Part shown: positions 33,337 through 44,972 of the stretch, piece by piece
Numbering within the stretch: the first letter of the stretch is position 1
Layout: each line of letters begins with the position of its first letter
Source of the DNA: Chrysogorgia sp. JL179-B06
Taxonomy: Eukaryota; Cnidaria; Anthozoa; Scleralcyonacea; Chrysogorgiidae
Length of the DNA stretch: 64,000 bases
Assembly: GCA_035772405.1 (NCBI GenBank)
Contig: JAYKKM010000439.1
Span: 3,613,501 to 3,677,500 of the forward strand
Reading direction: 5' to 3'
The notes under the pieces: model-generated
Databases searched by the model: none
The model's input: only the letters and a program-made list of their open reading frames with translations
Told to the model about the DNA's origin: nothing
Made by a program: the position numbers and the translations under genes

Positions 33337-34150
33337 AGGGCCAAAACGACTCCAAAAACGGGGCCAAAACGGTGACCGCAAAATAGATCTTTTTTTGGGG
33401 CCAAAATGGCACCTATAACAACGCGGCCCCTAAGGGGCGTTTTGGCCCTCTCGGGGTAGGGGCTGTTTTAGCTCTAAGTAGGGACCGTTTTGGCAGAAGC
33501 AGGGGCTGAATCGACTTTTGACCAGGATCGTTTCAGAAAACTGTGGGGCCGTTTCGGAAAATCAAGGAGTCGTTTTGGCACGCACGCGGAGCCATAATGG
33601 CCCCTAAAAAGCGTCGATTAGCTTTCTACATGGGGCCGTTTTGGCTCCATTGAGATGAGCTATTTCAGCCACCAAGAGGAGCTGTTATGGAAGAAATAGG
33701 GGCTGTTTCGGCTTTAACGAGGAGCCGTTTCAGATAGCTACGGAGCCGTTTTGAAAAATAAGGAGTCAATTTGACTCCTTTTTTGGAGCCATACTGGCCC
33801 CTAAAACACGTCGTTAGAGCTGTTTTGCCTCTTGTGAAGAAGGGCTATTTCAGCTTTCAAAAGGGGCTATTATGGGAAAAGTAGGGGCTATTTCAGCTTT
33901 TTACCATGCGGCGGAGCCGTTTTGAAAAATAAGGAGTCAATTTGACTCCTTTTTTTAGCCATACTGGCCCCTAAAAAAAAAGTCGATTTAGCTCGGCATT
34001 TAGAGCTGTTTTGGCTCTTGTGAAGAAGGGCTTTTTAGCTTTTTACCATGGCCGTTTCAGAAAGCGGCGGAGCTCTTTTGGAAAGTAAGGAGTCAATTTG
34101 ACTCATTTTTTGAGCCATAATGTCCCCCAAAACGCATCGATTCAGCTCGG
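33337..34150 (+). repeat. Left subterminal repeat array of the CACTA-like element
   Basis: About 25-30 degenerate copies of motifs such as GGGGCCGTTTTGGC, GGAGCCGTTTTGAAAA, GGGGCTGTTTCGGCT and GGGCCATAATGGCCCC, spaced roughly 20-45 bases. The right array shows the same motif mostly inverted. In CACTA elements such motifs bind transposase. Confidence 0.85.
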
Positions 34151-34204
34151 TGTTTAGAAAAGTGACAATATGTTGTGACAATACCATAAAAAATTTAATG
34201 ATTG

Positions 34205-34374
<170 letters not shown>

Positions 34375-34641
34375 AATATAAATATATAAAATAATATAAA
34401 ATACACAAATTAAAGTTTGGCTTTTTGAACAAATATATTTGTATCAATAGATAACATACACATGTATTATAAATCTAACAATTTAACGCAAATCCAACTC
34501 CAAAACAAAAGGTAAGCGTGCAAAATGTAAGCGTGCAAACAATTGGGCCATAATAAATATATTAGGGCCCAATTGTTCAAAGAGCAATAAGCACCGATGT
34601 TGAAATTTAATCGGACGAGCAATTTGATTTCCTAGTCTTAA

Positions 34642-36155
34642 AGTGCTACTGAGATGAAAAATTCGTCTATCTAATTTTGATTTTATCTAAAAGTATTTTG
34701 AAAGAGAAACAGAATGGGCCGGAATGGCTTTCGCAGTTTCTCAATACCTCATATCGTTCCAGAGATATTCAGGTTATTAGATGCCATATGACGTCATTTT
34801 CTCACATAAACTAAAGAAAATTCACAAAATGAGGCATATCTCTACAAATAACATGCAGAAGGTTTTGAAACTTTGCACATGTGTGCCAATGATGAAAGTG
34901 CACACCACCGTGCATGGTATGTTGTTGATATGGAGATCGCTGGGAAGCAGGAGGTTTTAACTAAAAAACTAAAATCTTAGTTTCTGTATCTTTCTTAAAG
35001 TGTTTATGAAACGAAAATTGAGATGACTTTTTATTGATTTAACAATTTATTTGAGAGAACTTCTCAAATGATACAGAATGGCGTTTGTAGTTCTTTAATA
35101 TCTTATCTCGTTCTCGAGTTATTCAAGATTGTGTAATATGACATATGACGTCACTAGATGTACCCACCATTATGATGAATCAGAAAATGAAGCATATCTA
35201 CAAAAATATTGCGCAAAATTGTTTGAAACTTTATACAAGTATACAGGTCACTAAATTAAATATCCACACGTCAACTTTGCCCTACAAAGAGTTTGACACG
35301 AAGTTGCTCTGTTTTGTTGGCAATACTATTGAAAATATACATCACTGATCAACAGTTAAATATTGGTTTAGAAAAGGCAGAATATAAACAAGTTTATGAG
35401 AGGAATAAAAGGAGTCTGGGAACTAATCTGTTACCATGGCAACAATAAAGTTTACGTGGGTTATTCAATTTAGTGACCTGTATACTTGTGCAAAGTTTCA
35501 AGGAATTTTGTTCAATAGTTTTGAAGATATGCTTCATTTTCTGATTCGTCATAATATGGGGTACAACTAGTGACGTCATAGGTCATGTTACACAATCTTG
35601 AATAACTCGAGAACGAGATAAGGTATGGAAGAACTACAAACGCCATTCTCTTTCAAATAAATCAATAAAAAGTCATCTCAATCTTCGTTTCATAAACACT
35701 TCAAAGAATAAGATGGTTTAGACCTCCGCAATACAATATCTACATGTGTACGAATCTTCAACTCTATGCACTACAGTAAACGCTGTTTGATAGAGGAGAA
35801 ATAAACAAATTTTGTTTTACAAGTGGAAGAGATCTGACGCCAAGCGATCTCCATGGCAACAACATACTGTATACGGTGGTGTACCCTTTCATCATTGGCA
35901 TACATGTGCAAAATTTCAACTTTCAAAACATTCCGCTTGTTATTTGCAGAGAAATTCCTCATTTTGTAAATTTTATTTAGTCTGTATGAGAAACTGAAGT
36001 CATATGGCATCTAATTTTCATGTTTCAAAAACCTGAATATCTCTGGAACGAGATGAGGTATTCAAAAACCAAGAAAGCCCATTCTGTTTCATTTTCAAAT
36101 TATTTTTTAGATAAAATCAAATTTGGATAGATGAATTTTTCATCTCAGTGGCACT
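34642..36155. mobile_element. 1.5-kb foldback element with TTAA duplication
   Basis: AGTGCTACTGAGATGAAAAA at the left faces the inverted AGTGCCACTGAGATGAAAAA at the right. TTAA lies on both sides (34638-34641 and 36156-36159). The arms, each more than 600 bases, share blocks such as GAATACCTCATCTCGTTCCAGA, TATGACGTCA and ATTTAGTGACCTGTATACTTG, and nearly meet at about 35270/35450. TTAA target choice points to piggyBac, Kolobok or Sola3-like elements. No transposase. Confidence 0.88.
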
Positions 36156-36159
36156 TTAA

Positions 36160-37915
36160 TATTTTCAAACATGTTTGCAGTCATCTTTATAACTCTGTTC
36201 ACACACTTATCACCCTTTGAACAGCTAGCCCTATGCAGATATATTTATGACAAAGCATTGAAAAATGAAGTTACTCTTATCGGTAATTGGCCTCCTTGTT
36301 TAGTATTACCAAATACAATTGTTTCTAAGAAACATAAAATACCAACATGGCTATATTCAATGTTAAAGGTGTAAAAACTTGCCAACAAGGCAATAATTGC
36401 CTCGAAACAGCTGTTGGCGCTTGCAATTGTGCAGAACCCCTTTCCCTCAATTGAAATAAAAACTCTGTCATATTTGAGGATGCTGCCCAAAGTCACAATA
36501 TGGGGTTGTGCCAAATTTTCTATGCATTTTTGTACTTTTCCAGCATCCTAAAAAAACAAAAACTGAAAATTAGATTTTCTTACTCCAACCACTAATTTAG
36601 GGGCCTGTTCCTATGAGCTTCACCAGGGTGCGATAAATATCAAGTCAATTTCATATGGGACGTATTCGCTTCACTTCCATGGAAAAGCGCTCAGAAGTAC
36701 TGGAGCGAGATCGTCTTAGCAAATCAGAATGCCCCATGAAGAACATTCATCCTTGTTAACCAGGCTACACTGGCTCACCGAATTTTAGTTTATGTGGGAA
36801 ATCTTCATCCCACTTCACTACCAATAAGAGATATTTAATATAAGTCTTTATGTACTGTACAGCTGATAGTTATATACATGTAATTCAAAATGTTCCAAAA
36901 AGGATTATTACCTTTATACAGTGATCCCATACTCTTAGACCCTGTTCATATGAGCCTGGCTGGCTATAACTTATCTGGGTGTGAGAACTAATTTTGTGAT
37001 TATATGTGAAATGAACCAGCCCGGTTCTCACCTTCACAATAATTAACACTTTGTCTTGAGGCGCTGCATTTTTGCTGTTATTATCAGCAAATAAACAAGA
37101 CTGACAGTGAATATCAACATACGGTATGGTAGTGGTACAGTACTTAGAACTACTGTATGATGAAAAATATGGGAAAGAAATTATATACCGGTACAATATA
37201 AAGGCGATGTAAATACATATTACAGCTTGAGTAGCAAAAACTAACAACTTTAATATATACTTGTTGTTTTTATGTACAGGTACATGTATTATTCACTGTA
37301 TCACTGCTTGCTACTGTACTGTATTTATTGACGAGTAGCATAGCCACCAGCCAATGAGATAAAAGTATTAGCAACATATACATATTAGTTTCTACTAATA
37401 TAACAGGTACTGTACTGTAGGTGCAAATCATCTTACAAACGACAAAAAGGATGCAGCTTGACGGGGCCAAGTTGAAGGCAACTAAGGCACCATACTGTAG
37501 ATTAGCACCATATAATATAACCCATGTTTGCATGACCTCGGAGTACAGCTAAGAGGTTAGTGTGAGGGTTGATATTGGAGAGATGGAAAAGTTGGTAGTA
37601 ATAACCTGGAGAAACACTGGAGATAATCAACTACAACTCTACCCACATGAGTCTCGAGCTCAGAAGAGCATCCGTTTGTCATTAACTTTCCAAGCTTGTA
37701 TATCCCACAATATTTACAACAATTGTTATTATAGACACAGTATACTTTAAGAACAAATATACTATAAGAACAAATAACAGTTGCAATGTCATGCATAATT
37801 CTGAAACATTGACACAACCCTATTGTGAACATGTTAAACAAATTCTCAAATTATATTATAAAAGAGAAACATGCATGGATACTGTAAATAGAAAACTCAC
37901 CAGTATGATCGCCAT
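36160..37915. other. Internal CACTA-like region without recognised transposase
   Basis: Holds short ORFs only. Two stretches with CCTGTTCATATGAGCC-like sequence (36604-36620, 36943-36960) suggest another small repeat. A 67-codon plus-strand ORF at 36171-36374 (reads FEQLALCRYIYDKAL) has no match I know. Confidence 0.45.
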
Positions 37916-38020
37916 GTTCATTATCTTCATCCTCGTCTAGTACATGTTCCATTTTGTCAATAATTGGCATTTTCTTTTCTTTTCCACATTTAAAATTTTT
38001 TTGAATCAACATTTTAAAAT
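37910..38020 (-). CDS. Possible minus-strand exon, acidic peptide, in the CACTA-like element
   Basis: The minus strand reads KEKKMPIIDKMEHVLDEDED and then NEHGDHTG before a GTGAGT donor (about 37904). The start could be ATG at about 38012. Codon use and a good donor suggest a real or captured exon, but no acceptor partner or homologue is recognised. Confidence 0.3.
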
Positions 38021-38040
38021 AACTCCCGTGCAGCGATTAC

Positions 38041-39120
38041 CAACAGAGTCAGGCATACCAGCTGTTGTTAACGTGTCTTCGTCTGGCAAAGTAAGTATTG
38101 AAATTACGATATGTTTATAACATCTATATTATAATATTTCAGTCGAGTGTACATAAACATTTATATCACAGTAAGTCACTGGCACAGTCGTCATTGTTGT
38201 TATTAGTTGTACGTAGTGGTGGCACTAAAAATATGAACATAATTGAAACAATTCTTATCATTTTCATATTTAAAATGAACTATAGAGAAGTCTTTAGGCT
38301 ACTAATTTTCTTTTTCCTTTCTGTTTTATAAAGTAATAGTTTCTCCTTCTTCTTTTGTTGCTGTCTTATTTTTCTATCTTTACAACGTTTCTTTTTTCCA
38401 GATTGGTGTGTATTCTATTTTGGGAAAAATATCAGTAATCATATTTCTAATCTGTACAGTTCTGTTCCTACACAACATCTTCGCACCTACACATCGTGTT
38501 TAGGACAGAGTTCCAGAACATGAAAATGTTCAGCGCTACAGCCCTGTAGGTTCCCAAAGAGTGTGCAGCCCATGTATATCATAGTACAGACCGTAGAAAT
38601 GTGATTAAATAATATTTCCCATATAGAACAGGACAGAGGTAAAAATTGCAAGAAAGGTTTGACAGGAAAATTAAATATTTGGACTAAAGGTGTATATATA
38701 AATACACTACTCCTGGTCTCCTCATACACTTTGGCTCAGCATGGATAGTAAAAGTTCTTTTACTATCCATGGGCTCAGATAGGAAGTTAATTTTTATTCT
38801 TTTGCAGTATTTAAAAATGGAACTTGTTGAACCAGTTTGATTAAATGACCATAATTGTTATTCAAAGAATAATTTTTGCCATGGATGAAATGACAAATTA
38901 AAAATTGGAAGAATACTGCCATAAAGTTCTTATTATGTTAATGGCGGCAATGTCCAGTGAGGACTGCTAGTTCCAGTGACTTACTGTGATATAAATGTTT
39001 ATGTACACTCAACTGAAATATTATAATATAGACGTTATAAACATATCGTAATTTCAATGCTTACTTTGTCTTTGCCAGACGAAGACGCGTTAACAACAGC
39101 TGGTATGCCTGACTTTGTTG
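38041..39120. repeat. Inverted repeat with exon-like arms (38041-38182 and 38977-39120)
   Basis: The two 142-bp arms are about 93% identical by eye and face each other across about 800 bases. Each arm contains coding-like sequence (GIPAVVN, S-S-S-G-K) followed by GTAAGT/GTAAGC and, about 65 bases later, TATTTCAG. The minus-strand arm continues outward as an open frame with LLGDSPITPVRRLPTKSGIP (about 39180-39110). A 15-bp perfect palindrome lies at 38740-38771 in the spacer. Function unknown. Confidence 0.6.
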
Positions 39121-39739
39121 GTAGTCGCCGCACAGGAGTTATTGGGCTATCACCTAGTAATGCGGTCGATGGGCTGCCGCTCCTTCGACATCTTGAACTG
39201 TCGAACAGTCAAACTGCTTCGTTTTCACTGAGTCAGTAATAGCATCAGGAACCTAAAAATACGTCGACACAAAGAAGAATCCCAGAGAGATCTGCCACAC
39301 AATATTCTTTAGAATTAGACTGCCCCACTACGAGGCGTTTCTCGAACGTATATATTGACATCTGGTAGTAAAACGAGTGAATGTTTAGCCTTCTAAACTG
39401 TATTCGATTCAAATATCCCTCTTGCAAAGAAATCCAATCCAAACCGTCACTTCCAGAATTGGCGCCAACAGCTAGTGCGCATGCTTCGATATAATGCCAG
39501 GCGCGATTCATCGCGGGCGCGCACTACGTCCCGCAGTTTTCTAGCCAAGTACATGCATTCGTTGTGCATGCATTCGTTGCGCGGTATAAAACAGTAACAC
39601 TATTTATATACATTCATTTTTCACTTATACCATAATGTTGTATAAGACCACCATTTGTCAAATACCTTAAACTGTAATGCGTTTTAGATTTTTAAAATCG
39701 TAATTATATATTATGATAATTATACAACTTCACAGCTGG

Positions 39740-40445
39740 AACATATCGTTTCTGACACGCACAAGAGTCGATTTAGTGAAATAAGATGTGGGATTTGAAA
39801 CAAGAGTCGATTTGATGTCAATTTGAGACAAGTGTCGTTTCGACACGTACGTACAAGATAGAGTCGATTTGTCGCAACAGTCGTTTTGACACAAGGATCG
39901 ATTTGAGGCAAGAGTCGATTTGACGCAAGAGTCGTTTTGACACAAGAGCCGATTTGACGCAAGAGTCGATTTGTCGCAAGAGTCGTTTTGACACAAGGGC
40001 CGATTTGACGGCGTGACGCAAGAGTCGATTTGTCGCAAGAGTCGTTTTGACACAAGGGCCGATTTGACGCAAGAGTCGATTTGTCGCAAGAGTCGTTTTG
40101 ACACAAGGGTCGATTCGACACATACAAGAGTCGATTTACCGAATAGGGCCAAAATGAAGCAAATTAGAGCTGAAATGGCCCATATTGATGGCCCCAAAAC
40201 TTGGGCCAAAATAGACCCAGACGAAGAGTCGTTTTGGACAGGGGGGCTGAATTAGAAAACGGGCGGGCTAATTCAGCAAATGACAGGGCTGAAATGGCAA
40301 GGGATGGGGCTGATTCGGCATTTCCGCATAGCTAAAATGGCCCTGTCAACGCCGATTGAGCTCTCAAATGCCAAAACAGCTCGCGCATAGGGCCAAAACG
40401 GCTTTGACCCCAAAGGAGCTGAAACGAAATTCAGGGTCGTTTCAG
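39740..40445 (-). repeat. Right subterminal repeat array of the CACTA-like element
   Basis: 39755-40135 holds about 17 copies of CAAGAGTCGATTTG and CAAGAGTCGTTTTGACA with a roughly 45-bp higher-order unit. 40140-40445 holds GGGCCAAAATG, GGGCTGAAATGGC and related words, the inverted form of the left-end motif. ORFs across it are repeat artefacts. Confidence 0.85.
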
Positions 40446-40466
40446 CCCTTTTTCATTTACAGTGTA

Positions 40467-41087
40467 CAGAGTACGGTTGCCAGAGCTGTCGACATTTGAA
40501 ACTGATGATCAAGAAGTGCGCGAGAGAGATGCACAGCAGAAATTGAAGGCCAAACAGTATGCTGATAAAAAGATCTATGTTCGACAGTCAAGCATCGAAG
40601 TTGGCGACTTAGTCTTGGTCCGAAATGAAAGGAAAAGAAAACTGCAACCAATATATATGATCCCATACCGTATACCGTGACTGCGAAGAAGGGAACTATG
40701 GTTACTGCTTCTAGACATCACCCAAGACACGTTATAACTCGAAATACATCGTTCTTTAAGAAGTTGAAGACTGCGCAAGCGGACACCGGTGGGATTGGCC
40801 AGGAGGCGCAATCCGATAATGTGGACTCATCCATGAGGTACGGCAACTATCCGGGGAAGATCGTGGGAGAGAAAGAGCATGGTGAGGAACAAGAAAATGC
40901 CAATGATGAAGAAGGAACAGTTGAACAAATTCCCGAACACGAGGTTGGTGTGCGAGACCGAGACGTCCAGGAAGATTCACATGAAACAGAATCTAGAGTC
41001 AACGTTGGTCCACAAGTAGTTGGTCGACCTCAGCGTGAAAGAAGGGCCCCGGGATGGCATGAGCAGTACGAGATTGAAAGAACATAA
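40467..41087 (+). pseudogene. Gypsy integrase C-terminal part (continues from 33321)
   Basis: Resumes as RVRLPELSTFETDDQEVRER, then QYADKKIYVRQSSIEVGDLV, matching the integrase C-terminal domain (V-G-D-x-V-L-V). A frame change at about 40680 leads to a tail with TAKKGTMVTASRHHPRHVITR and later RPQRERRAPGWHEQYE, common in invertebrate Gypsy C-termini. Stop at 41085. Confidence 0.92.
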
Positions 41088-41286
41088 TATAACTGAAGAA
41101 CTTGGAACTCAATATTGCAGTTTTATATAGACCGTTGTATAGTATTACAGTAGGCAAGCAGACATGTCACGCGAGGCTGAATAAGGTTATTAGTTCATGT
41201 TTTGTTTTGTTTTGTTTAATTGTTGTTCAGATATAGTTGTATATAGCGTAATGACCATATTTAGTTTACTGAAAGTTTTGGAGGGA

Positions 41287-41480
41287 TGTAGTGTCCAGGC
41301 CTCCTACGCAAGGGGCGGAGGAGGACTGAGATGGCGTCCATGTTGGATATTATGTAAACAACCACAAGGGATTAATAAAACATTTTAAGAGTGTATTCGG
41401 CTAAGAGCAAACGCTTCCTTTGATGTTCGAGTGTTGTTTTATATCGGGTTAAAAACAACGAGTTTTTAAACAACAAGTTC
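41287..41480 (+). repeat. Putative Gypsy 3' LTR (start only)
   Basis: GGAGGGA (polypurine tract) is followed by TGTAGTGTCCAGGCCTCC, a typical Gypsy LTR start, then AATAAAA at about 41373. The end is uncertain because no second LTR copy was found for comparison. Confidence 0.5.
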
Positions 41481-41901
41481 ATACTGTCATATTTTTGCTT
41501 CGTTTCGTTGACAAAAACTATAGCAAGAACTACATTTACCGGGGTTTTATATTCATAATACAAAAACGAAATTATAGAGGTGCTTATATTCAAATGGAAT
41601 ATCACTAAACCCTTATATTTACCACATTTACGAGCTATTTTTATCTAAAGTATGCACAAAACCTTTATTTACGCTTTTTACGTACACGAAATATTATAAA
41701 TAAAACAAAAGTGTACATAACTTTTATCTCTAATTGTTTCTTTGCTTGTACTCGCCTTGTTACGAACAAAAAAAAATCTAAAACAGTTCACGTCTTAGAC
41801 AGGACGCCAAATCTTGAAAATCACGTCCTAAAAATCGCGAAGACGACGTCGTCTTTAGCGCCGGAAGTGAAATTGACAAAAATCCACGCCATCTTTCGCC
41901 A
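41481..41901. other. Right internal region of the 13.1-kb insertion
   Basis: Non-coding, CG-containing near the end (AGACGACGTCGTCTTTAGCG). Several CACGTC / GACGTC words approach the terminal repeat. No gene seen. Confidence 0.4.
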
Positions 41902-42070
41902 TCTCACGTCCTCTTGACGTCCGCGTCCTGTTTGCTAAATCTGTCTATTATAATTTAAAGGACGACTTAATACCTCGTTACTATATATTTATCAGAATGG
42001 TTAATTATCATGGTTAGTTATCATGGTTATATATGATTCAGCTAGCTACTTAATCTCTAAGGATATCTAG

Positions 42071-42135
42071 GTCATGAAACCCCTTTGAAAAGGTCATGAA
42101 ACCCCTTTGAAAGGTCATGAAACCCCTTTGCGAGG
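42071..42135 (+). repeat. Three tandem copies of GGTCATGAAACCCCTTTGA
   Basis: A 21-22-bp unit repeated three times directly after the end of duplication unit B. Confidence 0.9.
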
Positions 42136-42448
42136 GCAGTAACAAAGTCTCCAATATACTTATTAAAGCAATTAAAATGGATCGCTTTCTAACATTTAAT
42201 CACACATCCTTCTACAAGAGCAGCTAAACGAGAAAGATAATTTTCGACAGAACACTCCTGGCAGGAGATACGCAATACAGGATTATTCTAGACCTTCTAT
42301 CATTCCATGTTTGTCTGATCACTGCAGCTGAATCATCCTCTTTTTCGTTACTCTTCGAAACATATGTAAATGACTCCGTCGCCGTATTGATCAACCTCGT
42401 AATTACCAGCGTTATGATCCATTGGAAGATAATGAAACTATATTCAAA

Positions 42449-42853
42449 ATGGCGGATATGGAGTACGTGCGTGAGTGGTTTTTAAAGCATGAACTTGGAG
42501 AATATGCTGACTAGTTTATTTCAAATGGCTTTGATTCTATGGAGTTAATTCTCGAGTCGGTAGATAAGCAATTCTTGGAAGAACATTTCAGAACAAATCG
42601 GTTTATCTGGAAAACGACACAAGTTGCTCTTGGCCCTTCGACGACAAAAAGAGGGGATAACGCCACACCACATTCATAAAAACATGTACGATTGGTTTCA
42701 TGAAATCGACATTTCACATTATTTCATTGCCTTTAAAGACAAGGGCTATGATGACCTTGATGTTATCATCGAAGTTGTTTCAGAGGAAACACTTAAAGAA
42801 GAATCTCACTTCTGGGTCAGAGAGGAGCATCTGCTCCAGCAGAAACTGGTTTA
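42449..42853 (+). pseudogene. Two SAM domains, frame broken
   Basis: From ATG 42449 the frame reads MADMEYVREWFLKHELGEYA, then D and a TAG at 42512. After it the same frame continues with FISNGFDSMELILESVDKQF. After a shift near 42605, SGKRHKLLLALRRQKEG completes a sterile alpha motif. A second SAM-like unit follows: NMYDWFHEIDISHYFIAFKD and YDDLDVIIEVVSEETLKE, ending at 42853. SAM domains mediate protein-protein binding. Integrase sequence of a BEL/Pao element starts about 120 bases later, so this may be part of that element's gag-pol or a neighbouring gene fragment. Confidence 0.75.
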
Positions 42854-42879
42854 AAGCAAGATAAAAACGTCCCAAACTT

Positions 42880-43945
42880 TCTTAAGTGGACTGATGAAGC
42901 TCTCGGCTCCGAACCATGGAAAAATAAATCCCTTGGTTATATTCTATATCCAAAAGGACCTTTCCAGGAAAATGCGACCGAATTGAAAGTCCAAAAACAG
43001 TTTATGGCGAATCTACCTGCCCAAAGAATGGAACCTTACACGGCGCATTTCCTCTACACATCATGCGACTACTTTGGGCCAATAAAGGTGAAAATTGGTC
43101 GAAATAAAACTGCCAAACACTACGGCGTGATATTCACGTGTTTGAATACCCGATCTGTCCATTGTGAGTTGGCTACCGACGCCATGAGTGCCATGGATTT
43201 TCTCCAGGTCCTGAGAAGATTCTTTCATGCATACCGCGGATACCCAAAATTCAGTGCTCTCGGACAACGGCCTGCAGATGGTTAGAGCAGAGCATGAATT
43301 GCATCTCATGATCGAGAACTGGGACAAGGACAAACTAAAGGCATTCTGCGCTGAGCGTGAAATGATGCAGTTCACCGCACCATTGGCTCCCCATCACAAC
43401 GGTTGCGCAGAATCTATGGTGAATTCCATCAAAACTGCACTCAAGAAGGCAATCGGCTACTCCAATTTAACCCCGTTCGAGCTATACACTAGCCTTCTCG
43501 AAACTGCTAATCTGGGACAAATCAACAGCCCAATGGCAGAATGCTTCAAGATCCCGATGATGGTTTCCATCTGTGCCCTAACGACATTCTCGTGGGAAGA
43601 GCAAAGAATGAAATTCCACAGGGTCCGTTTCGTCACACGAATAATCCACGACACAGATTTGAGTTCTGTCAAAAGATAGTCGAGTCGTTCTGGAAGAAGT
43701 GCAGTCTCGTGACGTTTTCCCACAACTGGTGCCACGAAAGAAATGGACCACAGAAAAGAGAAACGTAAGAGTCGATGATTTCGTTGAAGTAGCTGATCCC
43801 AACGCAGTCCGGGGAAAGTGGAACATAGGAAGAGTAACAAGTGTTTCCAGGAGAAGACGGTAGGGTAAGAAATGTCCAAGTGAAGACTGCCACAGGAATT
43901 TACCTGGGCCCAATCACGAAAATTTGTGATTTACCCAGCTGAAGG
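42880..43945 (+). pseudogene. BEL/Pao retrotransposon integrase and C-terminal domain
   Basis: QKQFMANLPAQRMEPYTAHF, then SCDYFGPIKVKIGRNKTAKH and FTCLNTRSVHCELATDAMSA give the BEL/Pao integrase core start. LSDNG appears in a shifted frame at 43252; PHHNGCAESMVNSIKTALKK holds the glutamate. Later frames show NDILVGRAKNEIPQGPF, FCQKIVESFWKKC, R-V-D-D-F-V-E-V-A-D, RGKWNIGRVTSV and GPITKICDLPAEG, the DUF5641-like end. At least four frameshifts. Upstream gag, protease and RT are absent. Confidence 0.9.
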
Positions 43946-43949
43946 ATAT

Positions 43950-44800
43950 GAATAGGAAAATGGGGAAACTCCATTGCGCGGGGGAATGCTACGTTTGTTA
44001 ATGTTGAACTTTGAACTGTAGCAATACTCGCAAAGACTTATGGACCATGAGTACAATGTGCTTTTTGACCGGCCATTTTTGTTCGCTAGTTTTGTTAAAA
44101 GTTTTATACCTTTTATCAATGTTTATGTATCACAAGCTTTGGACAAATGTAAGTAACGAGCTTTCAAGTTGCTGATCCTGTAAACAATATTAATAACTTT
44201 GTAATTCTTTATTTAGCTTCAGATTATATTATACATATTAAATACTGAGAACCAAGCTTTGTTAATTTCGTCATGATTCATCGCTACAAGCATGTAAAAG
44301 AGACCACGGATAACTGACTAAGCATTGTATACTTGGTGATCACTTAAGGTCTTCCAAAAAGATTCGACGTTTTTAAAATAAATATATTACAGCCTAACAA
44401 CGTAAGTTCACGTGATCCTGAAGACGTGAAAATCCTTTGAGTTTCATTGTATGGAGAACGAGGACAGCGTTTGGATTACTCTTTGTAACGACACTTTAGC
44501 GCCTTCGTTGAAATGTAACCTTTGACCTTAGCGAGAAAGACACGTGACAATTTCTTTTGAGTCAAGGAACACGCGTACTTTTATAGTCTTCAAGTCTTTC
44601 TATTTTGTTCACATATTCCTACACAAACGTACAGGTAGCTTTTTATTGTCATTTTCTTTACTGTACATTTTCTTCACTTAATAACTCTGTATATGTAGTC
44701 CTATATTTAGTAGTAAAAAAGTAAAGTGCTGCGTAGACAGTGTTTTGAATATATAGCAAATTGAAAAAGGTAGTAAACTGCCAAGAATTTTAGTGACGAA
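43950..44800. other. No recognised gene
   Basis: AT-rich DNA after the BEL/Pao end. No LTR pair was found. Short ORFs match no family. Confidence 0.5.
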
Positions 44801-44805
44801 ATACT

Positions 44806-44832
44806 GACGTTTCGAGCGGAGCCATTCATCAG
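44806..44832 (-). ncRNA. Degenerate hammerhead-like motif (Penelope-type end)
   Basis: On the minus strand CTGATGA is followed by a weak stem II (GGC/GCT with a G-U pair) and GAAACGTC, where ACGT is a minimal palindromic stem III. The core is present but stem II is poor, so activity is doubtful. This sequence is a common Penelope-like element end. Confidence 0.5.
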
Positions 44833-44862
44833 AGTAAAACGAGATGAAATAAAATAAATTTC

Positions 44863-44972
44863 GATCGATATTTTCGATCGATATTTCGATCGATATTTTC
44901 GATCGATATTTCGATCGAAATATCGATCGATATTTTCGATCGATATTTCGATACGCTTATTCGATCGATATT
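44863..44972. repeat. TCGATCGATATTT tandem repeat
   Basis: About eight copies of a 13-15-bp unit built on ATCGATCGATATTT. Each unit is itself palindromic around TCGATCGA. Confidence 0.9.

Noticed and set aside
39720..40209. Three overlapping minus-strand ORFs of 100-159 codons with S-N-R-P-L-C-Q-N repeats
   Set aside because: They lie in the subterminal repeat array of the CACTA-like element; repetition explains the open frames.
44806..44832. Active hammerhead ribozyme
   Set aside because: The core is present but stem II has about three weak pairs; kept only as a degenerate motif.
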